From assembly GCA_007118075.1 (NCBI GenBank), contig SKSH01000031.1, positions 1-13,595 on the forward strand: 13,595 nt of DNA. Direction: 5' to 3'. A program made the position numbers and the translations under genes. A model generated the notes under the pieces. It searched no databases, was not told the origin of the DNA, and was given only the letters and a program-made list of their open reading frames with translations. Shown here piece after piece: positions 1 to 6,699 of the stretch (within the stretch, counting starts at the first letter, position 1; the number at the start of each line of letters is the position of its first letter). Source of the stretch: Halobacteriales archaeon. Its GTDB lineage: Archaea; Halobacteriota; Halobacteria; Halobacteriales; SKSH01.

Positions 1-138
1 CGGTACGCCGGTGAAACCGATCGAGCGCTCGCGGATCGATCGGTCACCCTCGCCAACGAGGTGGTGGCAGACACCGTGCTGTTTGGAGGACGCCTGTTAC
101 CATCGATTCCAACAAGCCGGGGAATCACTCGCCGATAG
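1..138 (+). CDS. C-terminal end of an unidentified protein (5' truncated)
   Basis: The first 45 codons are open in frame 1 and end with TAG at 136-138. Most codons up to about position 95 end in G or C, like the confirmed genes here, which supports real coding. The peptide contains a helix-like stretch, ADRSVTLANEVVADTVLFGG, and ends in basic residues (ITRR). The next gene starts 35 bases after the stop, in the same direction. I do not recognise the family. Frame 2 is also open to position 150, but it reads as a Cys/Trp-rich peptide that looks non-coding. Too little is visible to propose a function. Confidence 0.45.
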   Translation, partial: RYAGETDRALADRSVTLANEVVADTVLFGGRLLPSIPTSRGITRR

Positions 139-148
139 GATTTTGTAG
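139..148 (+). promoter_or_regulatory. TATA-like element before SUI1
   Basis: An AT-rich run (gattttgtag) is centred about 30 bases upstream of the SUI1 ATG at 174. That is the spacing expected for a leaderless archaeal transcript. No Shine-Dalgarno sequence precedes this ATG. Weak match, judged by eye. Confidence 0.3.
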
Positions 149-173
149 CCACTGATCGTAGCGCTGAGTCGTA

Positions 174-467
174 ATGGCGGAAGTTTGTTCGACGTGTGGG
201 TTGCCCGATGAGCTCTGCGTCTGTGAGGACGTCGCAAGGGAGTCACAAGAGATCAAGATCCGTGTCGATGAACGGAGATACGGGAAGGAGGTCACCGTGG
301 TCTCTGGATTCGATCCGACCGATGTCGATCTTGATAGTCTTTCATCCGAACTAAAATCCACCTTCGCATGCGGAGGAACGGTCGAAGATGACGCGATCGA
401 GCTCCAGGGTAATCATACCGACAGGCTCGAAGATGTGCTCCGAGAGCGGGGATTTAACGTCTCCTGA
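174..467 (+). CDS. Translation initiation factor aIF1 (SUI1 family)
   Basis: The 97-residue protein belongs to the SUI1/eIF1 family, which binds the small ribosomal subunit and checks start-codon selection. Residues 5-17 form a CxxC...CxC cluster (Cys5, Cys8, Cys15, Cys17), the zinc-knuckle-like N-terminus seen in haloarchaeal homologues. A beta-rich SUI1 fold follows, with the diagnostic run KSTFACGGTV at about residues 61-70 and a C-terminal helix and strand ending RGFNVS. The length is normal for archaeal SUI1. The ATG at 174 gives a full family-length protein and has a TATA-like element about 30 bases upstream. The gene converges with the Nudix gene, leaving 29 bases between the stops. 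Family assignment is firm; the zinc-binding role is inferred from the cysteines. Confidence 0.93.
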   Translation: MAEVCSTCGLPDELCVCEDVARESQEIKIRVDERRYGKEVTVVSGFDPTDVDLDSLSSELKSTFACGGTVEDDAIELQGNHTDRLEDVLRERGFNVS

Positions 468-496
468 TCGAACGAGGTTCGGAGTGCTTGATGAGG

Positions 497-1027
497 TCAG
501 AGATGGCCATCTGCTTTTGCGAGGAGGATACCCATCAGGCTGGAATCGTTCGTTGGAGGGGCCCTGACCAGCTGAACCGCATCATCAACCTGAATGTGCC
601 TGGTAGTGAGAAATTCGTTCGAATCCTGTAACGGTTCTCCCTCGGTGAGTTCACTCGCGAAGACGTATCCACGCTGATGATCGAGGATACCTGTAGCGGC
701 TTGCACCTCTTGGATGAATTCGAGCGAGCCAGCTTCGTATCCGGTCTCTTCACGGAGCTCTCGTTTGGCGGCCTCGCAGTAGTCTTCATCAGGTTCCACG
801 ATCCCCGCCGGAAGTTCAAGGTGATGTTGTCTAATAGTCGGTCGGTATTGCTCGACGAAAACAAGCTGATCTTCGATGGTGGCGACAATCACCACCGCTG
901 GAGGTAGCGATGCCCAGTAGTACCGTTTCGTAGTCCCATCCGGTTGCTCAACGAGATCGAATCCCCCTTGATACCAACCCGTCTCATACTCGACGACCCG
1001 TTCGAGCACCGGCCACTGAGAACTCAT
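497..1027 (-). CDS. Nudix hydrolase, ADP-ribose pyrophosphatase-like
   Basis: A 176-residue Nudix protein. The Nudix box is complete at residues 75-97: Gly75, Glu81, Arg89-Glu90, Glu93-Glu94, Gly96, ending in Tyr97. These residues coordinate the catalytic metal and place the diphosphate for hydrolysis. The ELPAG lead-in just before the box and the VEQYRP run (residues 58-63) are typical of the ADP-ribose/NDP-sugar pyrophosphatase branch, so turnover of ADP-ribose or a related nucleoside diphosphate is likely. The substrate cannot be read with certainty. The gene lies 37 bases downstream of rimI on the same strand. A good TATA-like element sits about 28 bases before its ATG, so it may be transcribed separately as well as from the aconitase promoter. 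Confidence 0.9.
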   Translation of the reverse strand: MSSQWPVLERVVEYETGWYQGGFDLVEQPDGTTKRYYWASLPPAVVIVATIEDQLVFVEQYRPTIRQHHLELPAGIVEPDEDYCEAAKRELREETGYEAGSLEFIQEVQAATGILDHQRGYVFASELTEGEPLQDSNEFLTTRHIQVDDAVQLVRAPPTNDSSLMGILLAKADGHL

Positions 1028-1050
1028 GGGATTGCTGCGGCTGCCAGTCC

Positions 1051-1060
1051 TAAAAGAAAT
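1051..1060 (-). promoter_or_regulatory. TATA-like element before the Nudix gene
   Basis: Read on the minus strand this is atttctttta, centred about 28 bases upstream of the ATG at 1027. It lies in the short gap after the rimI stop. The spacing fits a leaderless transcript starting at or near the ATG, giving the Nudix gene its own promoter inside the apparent operon. Confidence 0.42.
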
Positions 1061-1064
1061 CCGT

Positions 1065-1562
1065 TCACCACCCCTCCTCGATATCGCGAGCCATCACCAA
1101 CGCCGGCTCACCGTCGCCATAGTATCCCGGTTGTCTTCCGATGACGAGAAAGCCGTGTTTTCGATAGAGTCTGATCGCAGGTTTGTTGCTCGCTCTGACC
1201 TCAAGGAACACCCGTTGGTATCCACCAGATCGATACGATACAAGCGAACGTTCGAGTAACTGACTCCCGACCCCCTGGCCCCTCAATCGAGGGGCAACGG
1301 CGAGGTTCCTGAGGTGAAGCAACCTCTTCGATTGGTCCGACGGGGTGGTGACGATGTAACCGAGCAACCGACCATCGATTGGTCCACCTGGTCGTGGGTT
1401 ACCATCGGTGCTGATGGCCACGAGGAAACCGGCCGCGTTGATGAATTGCTCGAACAGTAGCCGAGACCATGGTTCATCGAACGTCCGTTGCTCTAATCGG
1501 ACGATTGCCTCGATATCTGCAGGTAACGCCGTTCTGATGTATGTCCGAGCCACATCCGGCAT
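1065..1562 (-). CDS. rimI: RimI-like N-alpha-acetyltransferase (GNAT)
   Basis: A 165-residue GNAT enzyme of the RimI/Ard1 type, which transfers acetyl from acetyl-CoA to protein N-termini. The N-terminal part has the substrate-side run EPWSRLLFEQF (residues 30-40). The acetyl-CoA pyrophosphate-binding motif lies at about residues 92-99 (RLRGQGVG), after the RNLAVAP strand. The RimI signature follows: LEVRASNKPAIRLYRKHGF (about 120-138) and then GYYGDGEPALVM. Archaeal members generally act on protein N-termini broadly rather than only on ribosomal protein S18, so the E. coli name indicates homology, not a proven target. The gene begins 45 bases after the aconitase stop on the same strand and is probably co-transcribed; no good Shine-Dalgarno sequence is seen. 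Confidence 0.88.
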   Translation of the reverse strand: MPDVARTYIRTALPADIEAIVRLEQRTFDEPWSRLLFEQFINAAGFLVAISTDGNPRPGGPIDGRLLGYIVTTPSDQSKRLLHLRNLAVAPRLRGQGVGSQLLERSLVSYRSGGYQRVFLEVRASNKPAIRLYRKHGFLVIGRQPGYYGDGEPALVMARDIEEGW

Positions 1563-1607
1563 CAGTGAGGATTCCCTAACTGGTCGGGGTGCTCTTTCAG
1601 AGACACC

Positions 1608-3575
1608 TCAGTCTGCTGGTTGAGACTCATCGGATGCTGCAAGCTGGCGGGTATGTGAGAGACGACCACCAGCGGCGAGGATATCGCGCTCGCGATGGGT
1701 TGCATCGAGCGCCGCTTCTGCCGTCCACTCATCATTGGCGTTGATTGTGAACGACTCCGCACCAGCGAGTACAGCCCCAGCAACGTCCTCCTCGATGCTA
1801 ATCTGATCAGCCTGCTCGATCTGTTCATACGTCTCCTCATCGATCACGAGAGGGAGGATACCAAAATTGAAGAGATTCGCTCGATGGATCCGTGCGAAGC
1901 TCATGGCCAAGACGGCCTCGATCCCGAGGTACATCGGACACATCGCCGCGTGCTCGCGTGAAGATCCCTGACCATAATTCTCACCTGCAACCAACACCCC
2001 GCCATCGGCCTCCATCGCGCGCGCGGCGAAAGTCTCATCGACTCGGCTCAAGGTGAATTCAGCCAGTTTCGGGATGTTCGATCGGTACATCAGAATATCA
2101 CCCTTTGCAGGGATGATGTGGTCAGTGGTGATGTTATCACCCATCTTCAAGAGCACGTTTCCTGCAATGTCAGCACCGACAGGTCCTCGAAGTGGCACTT
2201 CACCGATGTTGGGGCCTCTGATCGGTTCATCATCAACCGCCTCCTCAGGGGTAATGAGATCAGCACGAGAGCCGTCGAACGTGTCCGGTATCTCAATCCC
2301 GGGTGGTGCGAGATCATCGAGTTCAGCAGCGAGATCACGAGGATCGATGAGCTCACCGGTCAGCGCAGCAGCGGTCGCTACCTCGGGGCTCGCGAGATAA
2401 ACGGCGTCGTTCTCAAGACCAGATCGACCCTCGAAATTACGATTGAACGTCCGCACCGACACCGAATTACTCCCTGGAACGTGCCCGACTCCGATACAAG
2501 CACCACACGTTGCCTCAGAGAAATTGACTCCAGCTGCCATCATCTCAGCACTCCATCCCTCCCGGGAGAGTAGTTCCGCAGCCTGCTTTGAACCGGGTGC
2601 GACGATCATCTCCGTCGCCGGGTTGATCTGTCGGTCCTCGAGCATCTTGGCTGACGCGAGGATGTCCTCATACCCGCCGTTGGTACAGGAACCGATGATG
2701 ACCTGCTCGACCGCTTCGCCAGCTACCTCTCTAACCGGCACCACCTTGTCGGGCATCGATGGGGCCGCAACGAGTGGTTCAATCTCAGAAAGATCGACAG
2801 AGATCTCGTCATCATATTCGGCATCCGAATCCGGCTGCAGTAAAACATAATCCTCAGGTCTCCCAAGCCGTTGGAGATAATCCCGTGTTCGCTCATCGGT
2901 TGGGAAGATCGAGGTCGTTGCTCCGAGCTCGGTCACCATATTCGTAATCGTCGTCCGTTCAGGCACGGTTAACGTCTCGACTCCCGGTCCGGTGAACTCG
3001 AAGATCTTCCCGACGCCTCCCTTCACAGTGAGGCGGCGCAACAGCTCGAGGATGACATCCTTGGCCGTTGACCACGGGGGCAATTCTCCCTCGAGTCGGA
3101 CGTTGACGATCTCTGGCATCTCGAAGTAGTACGGGGCACCGCCCATCGCTACTGAGACATCGATTCCACCACTCCCGATGGCGAGTTGGCCCAACCCACC
3201 TGGAGTTGGTGTATGTGAATCGCTGCCGAGGAGGGTTGCGCCAGGTTTGGCGAATCGTTCCTTGTGGACCTGATGACAGATTCCGTTCCCTGGTCTGGAG
3301 AAATGGGCACCGAAGGTACCAGCTGCGCTTCGGAGGAATCGGTGATCATCGGTGTTCTTAAAGTCGAACTGATAGGTCTGGTGATCGCAATATTGTGCAG
3401 CAAGGTCGACCTCGACCTCTTTGAGGCCGAGTGCTTCGAACTGCAACCAGACCATCGTCCCGGTCGTGTCTTGAGTTAACACCTGATCGATCTCGATACC
3501 GATCTCTGTACCAACCTCGAGTTCACCATCGACGAGATGATCCGCCAGAATCTGTTCGGTTACGGTCTTTCCCAT
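1608..3575 (-). CDS. acn: Aconitate hydratase (aconitase)
   Basis: A full-length 655-residue aconitase, which isomerises citrate to isocitrate in the TCA cycle. Cluster-binding cysteines are present at Cys297 (IGSCTNG), Cys357 and Cys360 (ATCGACIGVG), as needed for a [4Fe-4S] centre. GSDSHTPTPGGLG (about 117-129) is the substrate and cluster motif of the N-terminal domains. The C-terminal swivel domain carries GENYGQGSSREHAA (about 531-544), with the substrate-binding Ser/Arg pair. At 655 residues it is the compact archaeal/bacterial form, shorter than AcnA/IRP1 or AcnB. A homoaconitase or isopropylmalate isomerase is less likely, because both domains are fused and the length matches haloarchaeal aconitases. 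It heads a leftward group with rimI and the Nudix gene and is divergent from dut. The start at 3575 has an AT-rich promoter-like element about 27 bases upstream. Confidence 0.95.
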   Translation of the reverse strand: MGKTVTEQILADHLVDGELEVGTEIGIEIDQVLTQDTTGTMVWLQFEALGLKEVEVDLAAQYCDHQTYQFDFKNTDDHRFLRSAAGTFGAHFSRPGNGICHQVHKERFAKPGATLLGSDSHTPTPGGLGQLAIGSGGIDVSVAMGGAPYYFEMPEIVNVRLEGELPPWSTAKDVILELLRRLTVKGGVGKIFEFTGPGVETLTVPERTTITNMVTELGATTSIFPTDERTRDYLQRLGRPEDYVLLQPDSDAEYDDEISVDLSEIEPLVAAPSMPDKVVPVREVAGEAVEQVIIGSCTNGGYEDILASAKMLEDRQINPATEMIVAPGSKQAAELLSREGWSAEMMAAGVNFSEATCGACIGVGHVPGSNSVSVRTFNRNFEGRSGLENDAVYLASPEVATAAALTGELIDPRDLAAELDDLAPPGIEIPDTFDGSRADLITPEEAVDDEPIRGPNIGEVPLRGPVGADIAGNVLLKMGDNITTDHIIPAKGDILMYRSNIPKLAEFTLSRVDETFAARAMEADGGVLVAGENYGQGSSREHAAMCPMYLGIEAVLAMSFARIHRANLFNFGILPLVIDEETYEQIEQADQISIEEDVAGAVLAGAESFTINANDEWTAEAALDATHRERDILAAGGRLSHTRQLAASDESQPAD

Positions 3576-3592
3576 GTGTTAACAATATGCTT

Positions 3593-3612
3593 CACGGGTA
3601 ATCAATTCCGTG
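3593..3612 (-). promoter_or_regulatory. acn promoter: TATA-like core within an inverted repeat
   Basis: On the minus strand an AT-rich core (aattgattac, 3598-3607) is centred about 27 bases upstream of the aconitase ATG. It is flanked by a perfect 5-base inverted repeat, CACGG at 3593-3597 and CCGTG at 3608-3612. A dyad straddling a TATA box is a typical arrangement for an archaeal repressor site. The arms are short, so operator function is only a suggestion. Confidence 0.35.
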
Positions 3613-3633
3613 CTCTCCAGACCAAGTCGTAGT

Positions 3634-3641
3634 TGTTTACC
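3634..3641 (+). promoter_or_regulatory. TATA-like element before dut
   Basis: The run tgtttacc contains ttta at 3636-3639, about 28 bases upstream of the dut ATG at 3665. The spacing fits a leaderless transcript. It shares the 89-base divergent intergenic region with the acn promoter. Confidence 0.38.
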
Positions 3642-3664
3642 TGCTACGCGAACCGAGTCGAGAC

Positions 3665-4126
3665 ATGTTCAAATCGGGGACCTTCGTCGCAGAACATGTT
3701 GCGCCGATAACGGATGAGCAAGTCCAACCAAACGGTGTGGATCTGACCGTCACATCCATCGATCAGTCCGAGGGGGGAGGTCAGATCGCGCGAGATGGGA
3801 AGAAAATCGGTGATCGAATCCCGGTTGAGCCAGAAAATGACTGGTTCGAGCTCTCATCTGGTTCCTACGTCGTGCGCTATGGGGAACAGGTGACCATTCC
3901 CGAGGGACACATCGGATTCATCCTCCCGCGGTCGTCCTTGCTTCGAAACGGTGCGAGCCTCCACACGGCCGTATGGGATACTGGCTATGAGGGACGAGGT
4001 GCTGGTTTGCTCACCGTCGGTGCACCTATCGAAATCGAGGTTGGTGCCCGTATCGGTCAGTTCGTGCTTGCCACAGCCGATCACGAGGGAGCCTATGACG
4101 GAACCTACCACGGTGAGGGGCTCTAA
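3665..4126 (+). CDS. dut: dUTP diphosphatase, archaeal type (dCTP deaminase superfamily)
   Basis: A 153-residue member of the trimeric dUTPase/dCTP deaminase fold, which would hydrolyse dUTP to dUMP and diphosphate and keep uracil out of DNA. Motifs are PNGVDL (22-27), LPRSSLLRNG (87-96), HTAVWDTGYEGRG (100-112), IGQFVL (130-135) and a C-terminal YDGTYHGEGL tail. In dCTP deaminases the segment after the G-[FWY]-x-G turn contains a catalytic Glu (TLE). Here it reads GRGAGLL with no Glu, so deamination is unlikely and diphosphatase activity is favoured. This agrees with how haloarchaeal homologues are named. The length is typical of that archaeal subgroup. The gene stands alone, divergent from aconitase, with a leaderless-type promoter. 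Confidence 0.87.
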   Translation: MFKSGTFVAEHVAPITDEQVQPNGVDLTVTSIDQSEGGGQIARDGKKIGDRIPVEPENDWFELSSGSYVVRYGEQVTIPEGHIGFILPRSSLLRNGASLHTAVWDTGYEGRGAGLLTVGAPIEIEVGARIGQFVLATADHEGAYDGTYHGEGL

Positions 4127-4240
4127 ACCGGCACACAGTGCCGAGTTCTGACCTCCGTGTGACAGCTGGCAGACCGAAGGCTTACATTCACTTTCACCGA
4201 GGTTGGCAGAGGTATATCTGTCGGCCTCGCACCTGTTGAA

Positions 4241-4423
4241 ATGCCGCTCACCGGCATCCTCCCCACCCCAACCCCAAACACACTTTACCCCTTACCGCAC
4301 GACCGCTATTGTCGACGACCGGGCGTTCTGACCTGTTCTCACTGTGCGTCGACGCGCGGTGAAGTGTACCGAGCCGGTGAGTCTGCAACCCCAAACCGCC
4401 TAGCTTCGTCGAACTTATCCTGA
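4241..4423 (+). CDS. Candidate small leaderless ORF, doubtful
   Basis: An open frame of 60 codons starts at ATG 4241, 26 bases after the centre of a TATA-like element at 4213-4217. That is the geometry of a leaderless haloarchaeal gene. The product would be Pro-rich at the N-terminus (LPTPTPNTLYPLP) with one CxxC (CSHC) near residue 32 and a basic middle. It lacks the acidic bias of its neighbours, and G/C at third codon positions is not clearly enriched. It may equally be the 5' part of an untranslated RNA, because the ATG lies inside a hairpin. I recognise no family. Confidence 0.2.
   Translation: MPLTGILPTPTPNTLYPLPHDRYCRRPGVLTCSHCASTRGEVYRAGESATPNRLASSNLS
4261..4291 (-). other. Potential G-quadruplex (four G4 tracts on the minus strand)
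   Basis: The plus strand has four runs of exactly four C (4261-4264, 4266-4269, 4272-4275, 4288-4291). The minus strand therefore has four GGGG tracts separated by 12, 2 and 1 bases. The long first loop is beyond the usual limit of seven, but short-loop stacking could still form. It lies just 3' of the hairpin at 4241-4257. Confidence 0.35.
4412..4421 (+). promoter_or_regulatory. TATA-like element before the DUF1152 gene
   Basis: The run aacttatcct is centred about 29 bases upstream of the ATG at 4446, consistent with a leaderless start. No Shine-Dalgarno sequence is seen before that ATG. Confidence 0.33.
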
Positions 4424-4445
4424 TAGGCGAACACGCCACGTACCG

Positions 4446-5375
4446 ATGGTCGGCTCACTTGAGGAGGTAACGACAGCAGAACGTGCGTTGATCGTAGGCA
4501 TTGGTGGCGGCGGAGATGTGGTGAGCACGATCCCGACCGCGAGATTGCTCGAGCTGTTCGGTGTGGATATTGTCCTTGGCGGAGTCATCTGGGTACCCGT
4601 ACCTCGAGATGACCGTCCGGGACCTCGTTCATTGGATGAACTTGAGCAGGTCGAACCGGTCCAAGAACGCATCGCGCGTGTCAGCTCCGATAGTACGACA
4701 GTCGATGGAATCTCATTGGCCGAGGCGAAGGTCGCCAAGTTGACAGGTGATGAGGTTCTCGCCCTCGACATCACCGGCGGGGTCAATCCCCTCAGTCGAT
4801 CGCTTGATGCCTATTGCCAGGACACCGGTACCGACCTTGTGATCGGTGTCGATGCCGGTGGAGATGCCTTGGCGGTCGGAGATGAACCCGGGCTTCGAAG
4901 CCCGCTCACCGATGCCATCGGATTGGCCGTGTTGGCTGACCTCGATTGTGATAGTTTGCTCGGAGTAATCGGATTCGGGAGCGACGGTGAACTAACACAG
5001 AGTGAACTTACCGAGGCGGTCGGAACCCTTGCAGCAGCTGGTGCACTCCTTGGCGCATGGGGAATCACTCCACGCATCAAAACAGAGCTCGAACGTATCC
5101 TCTCGGAAGTCGAAACAGAGGCCAGTCGGCTCCCGGTTGAAGCAGCCGCAGGTCGCTTTGGGGAGCAAAGGATCAGGGATGGTCGACGCCGAGCGACGGT
5201 CACACCGATGGCGCCGATTACCTACTATTTTGATCCATCGCAGGTTGCCAACAGATCGAAAGTGACTGAATTGGTCCGTGGAGCAACGGATGTGGCTGAT
5301 GCGGCTGACCGTCTGAGTGAGCACGGCCTGATCACCGAATTCGACCTCGAGCGTGACCGACTCGAGAGCGGTTAG
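4446..5375 (+). CDS. DUF1152 domain protein
   Basis: A 309-residue soluble protein that looks like the DUF1152 family, known mainly from archaea and without an established reaction. The N-terminus carries a Gly-rich loop after a strand (ALIVGIGGGGDVVSTIPTAR, about 14-33), reminiscent of nucleotide-binding folds. A second conserved run, VIGVDAGGDALAVGDEPGLR (about 132-151), is rich in Asp and Gly and could bind metal or phosphate. Both points are inference from sequence pattern. No signal peptide or membrane segment is evident. The gene is monocistronic and converges with thiI: its TAG (5373-5375) overlaps the thiI TAA (5372-5374 on the other strand). The location beside thiI does not by itself assign a function. 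Confidence 0.8.
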   Translation: MVGSLEEVTTAERALIVGIGGGGDVVSTIPTARLLELFGVDIVLGGVIWVPVPRDDRPGPRSLDELEQVEPVQERIARVSSDSTTVDGISLAEAKVAKLTGDEVLALDITGGVNPLSRSLDAYCQDTGTDLVIGVDAGGDALAVGDEPGLRSPLTDAIGLAVLADLDCDSLLGVIGFGSDGELTQSELTEAVGTLAAAGALLGAWGITPRIKTELERILSEVETEASRLPVEAAAGRFGEQRIRDGRRRATVTPMAPITYYFDPSQVANRSKVTELVRGATDVADAADRLSEHGLITEFDLERDRLESG

Positions 5376-6613
5376 TGGTTGCTCATCGAGGTCATGATTG
5401 GCGGATCTCGATACGATTCGATCGTTTCGAGGTCTACAATTTCTGCAGCATCGATCGCCGCTGCTACGTATTGATCTATATCAGTCGGTTCGAGTGCATC
5501 CACCTCCGTCGGAGTTGCCTTGGTCGCCACCTGCGCGGGGGCAATTGATGGACAGCCCGCATCGATTTTCGCCGATTGATAGGTACCGATCTCCTTGGCG
5601 AGCTCTGTGATCTCGTTCTTATCGAGGGTCAACAAGGGCCGATGAATCGGACGATCTGCCACGACACTCGTCGCATAAAGGTTCGAGGCGGTCTGGCTGG
5701 ATTTTTGTCCGAGCGCCTCTCCGGTAACGATCCCCACTGCATCGGTAGCTTCAGCGATACGATCAGCGACGCGGAACATGAATCGTCTCAGTACGAGCAT
5801 CCTCCCCCTGTCGACCGATCCGACCAGCTCAGTGACGAAATCCCCCCCAGGAACCACATAGGCATCATGAGCAGCCGAAGCAGCATATGGCCGTATTCCG
5901 GCGATCGATTCGATCGCCCGAGCCTGGTGATCCGGGCCGCTATAGGGACCTAAGTCGATGTACACCGGGACCACCGGGCTCCCCCGACGCATGAGACGGT
6001 ATGCAGCGACCGGGGAATCGATACCACCGCTGATGAGGGAGACACAGGGCGCCTGTGTGCCTACGGGGAGTCCACCTGGACCCTGGAGTATCTCGGTGTG
6101 AAGGTAGGTCGTCGACTCGTGAACCTCCACAAAGATCATCATATCGGGATCCTCGAGATCCACCTCGATCGAGGATGGATCATCAACCGATTCGAAGACC
6201 GTCGATCCAGCAGCTCGTTCGAGTTCGACACTCGTGAACGGGAGGGATTTGTCAGCCCGGCGAGCACGAATCGCGAAGCTTCCATCGATGAGTCCATTCT
6301 CGGCGAGTGAGGCGACCGCACCGAGGATCGAGTCCATCGTGGTTGGGACCCGTGCACATGGACTCGCTGAGACGACTCCAATCGTCGATGCAGCCACCTC
6401 GGTGGCCGCACCGATCGTAGACTCGTCGTTTGGGAGGATAATCGGGCGAGCCCACTCCCGTGTTACCTCAGCCTCGATAGCAGCATCCTGGAGCGACCAT
6501 CGGAGGTTCGCTAGCAGTCTGTCCTCCATCATCCGGCGCACCTGCGGACTCTTCGTCGAGATGTCACCGAACCTGACCAGGACAGCATCTGCACCAGGGG
6601 TCATGACCTGCAT
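5372..6613 (-). CDS. thiI: tRNA sulfurtransferase ThiI (4-thiouridine synthase), archaeal type
   Basis: A 413-residue ThiI. An N-terminal NFLD/THUMP region (about 10-175) binds tRNA. A PP-loop ATP pyrophosphatase domain follows with SGGIDS at 195-200, which adenylates the target uridine. VTGEALGQKSSQT (296-308) is a strong ThiI signature, as is GGLPVGTQ before the P-loop. Cys354 (DAGCPS) matches the position of the catalytic cysteine in the PP-loop domain. The C-terminal rhodanese domain of E. coli ThiI is absent, as usual in archaea, so sulfur delivery must differ. The known product is s4U at tRNA position 8, with a second role in thiamine synthesis in some organisms. The longest frame starts at 6613. 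A start at 6604 (MTPGADAVLV) is preferred by promoter spacing and resembles haloarchaeal N-termini. Divergent from the folate enzyme gene. Confidence 0.93.
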   Translation of the reverse strand: MQVMTPGADAVLVRFGDISTKSPQVRRMMEDRLLANLRWSLQDAAIEAEVTREWARPIILPNDESTIGAATEVAASTIGVVSASPCARVPTTMDSILGAVASLAENGLIDGSFAIRARRADKSLPFTSVELERAAGSTVFESVDDPSSIEVDLEDPDMMIFVEVHESTTYLHTEILQGPGGLPVGTQAPCVSLISGGIDSPVAAYRLMRRGSPVVPVYIDLGPYSGPDHQARAIESIAGIRPYAASAAHDAYVVPGGDFVTELVGSVDRGRMLVLRRFMFRVADRIAEATDAVGIVTGEALGQKSSQTASNLYATSVVADRPIHRPLLTLDKNEITELAKEIGTYQSAKIDAGCPSIAPAQVATKATPTEVDALEPTDIDQYVAAAIDAAEIVDLETIESYRDPPIMTSMSNH

Positions 6614-6619
6614 CTGACT

Positions 6620-6632
6620 CTAAGAATGTAAT
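6620..6632 (-). promoter_or_regulatory. TATA-like element before thiI
   Basis: On the minus strand this reads cattacattctta, with its core about 24 bases before the ATG at 6604. It lies only about 15 bases from the ATG at 6613. If it is the TATA box, transcription begins near 6603 and the first three codons of the longest frame are not translated. Confidence 0.3.
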
Positions 6633-6699
6633 GCCCGGCCTTACCGCCTTCGTTCGACTGATCATAATGACCATGGCTAGGCGCTCCTAGCAGATCTAC

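Larger units (their letters stand above)
4127..4445. other. 319-base intergenic gap with promoter-like and structured elements
   Basis: No recognised gene lies here. The gap holds a TATA-like tatat (4213-4217), a perfect 6-base hairpin (4241-4257), and a C-rich stretch (4261-4291) that is a potential G-quadruplex on the minus strand. A 10-base direct repeat (aaccccaaac) lies at about 4270 and 4387. The octamer ttctgacc occurs twice, at about 4145 and 4325. A 60-codon plus-strand ORF starts at the hairpin (4241-4423) and is listed separately. No match to SRP RNA, RNase P RNA or 5S rRNA could be seen. Confidence 0.6.

Noticed and set aside
1..150. Frame 2 at the left edge as the real 3' end of the truncated gene
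   Set aside because: It reads Cys/Trp-rich, and its third-position composition is less like the neighbours than frame 1.
2118..2573. A 151-codon plus-strand frame opposite aconitase
   Set aside because: Covers conserved aconitase sequence on the other strand and shows no family-like motifs.
3598..3606. The 9-mer GTAATCAAT, also at 7435-7443 and 11596-11604, as a shared regulatory box
   Set aside because: Its distance and orientation relative to the genes differ each time, and the third copy runs into a start codon. It looks like coincidental AT-rich promoter sequence.
4127..4445. SRP RNA, RNase P RNA or 5S rRNA in the large gap
   Set aside because: I looked for the conserved cores of these RNAs on both strands and saw none.
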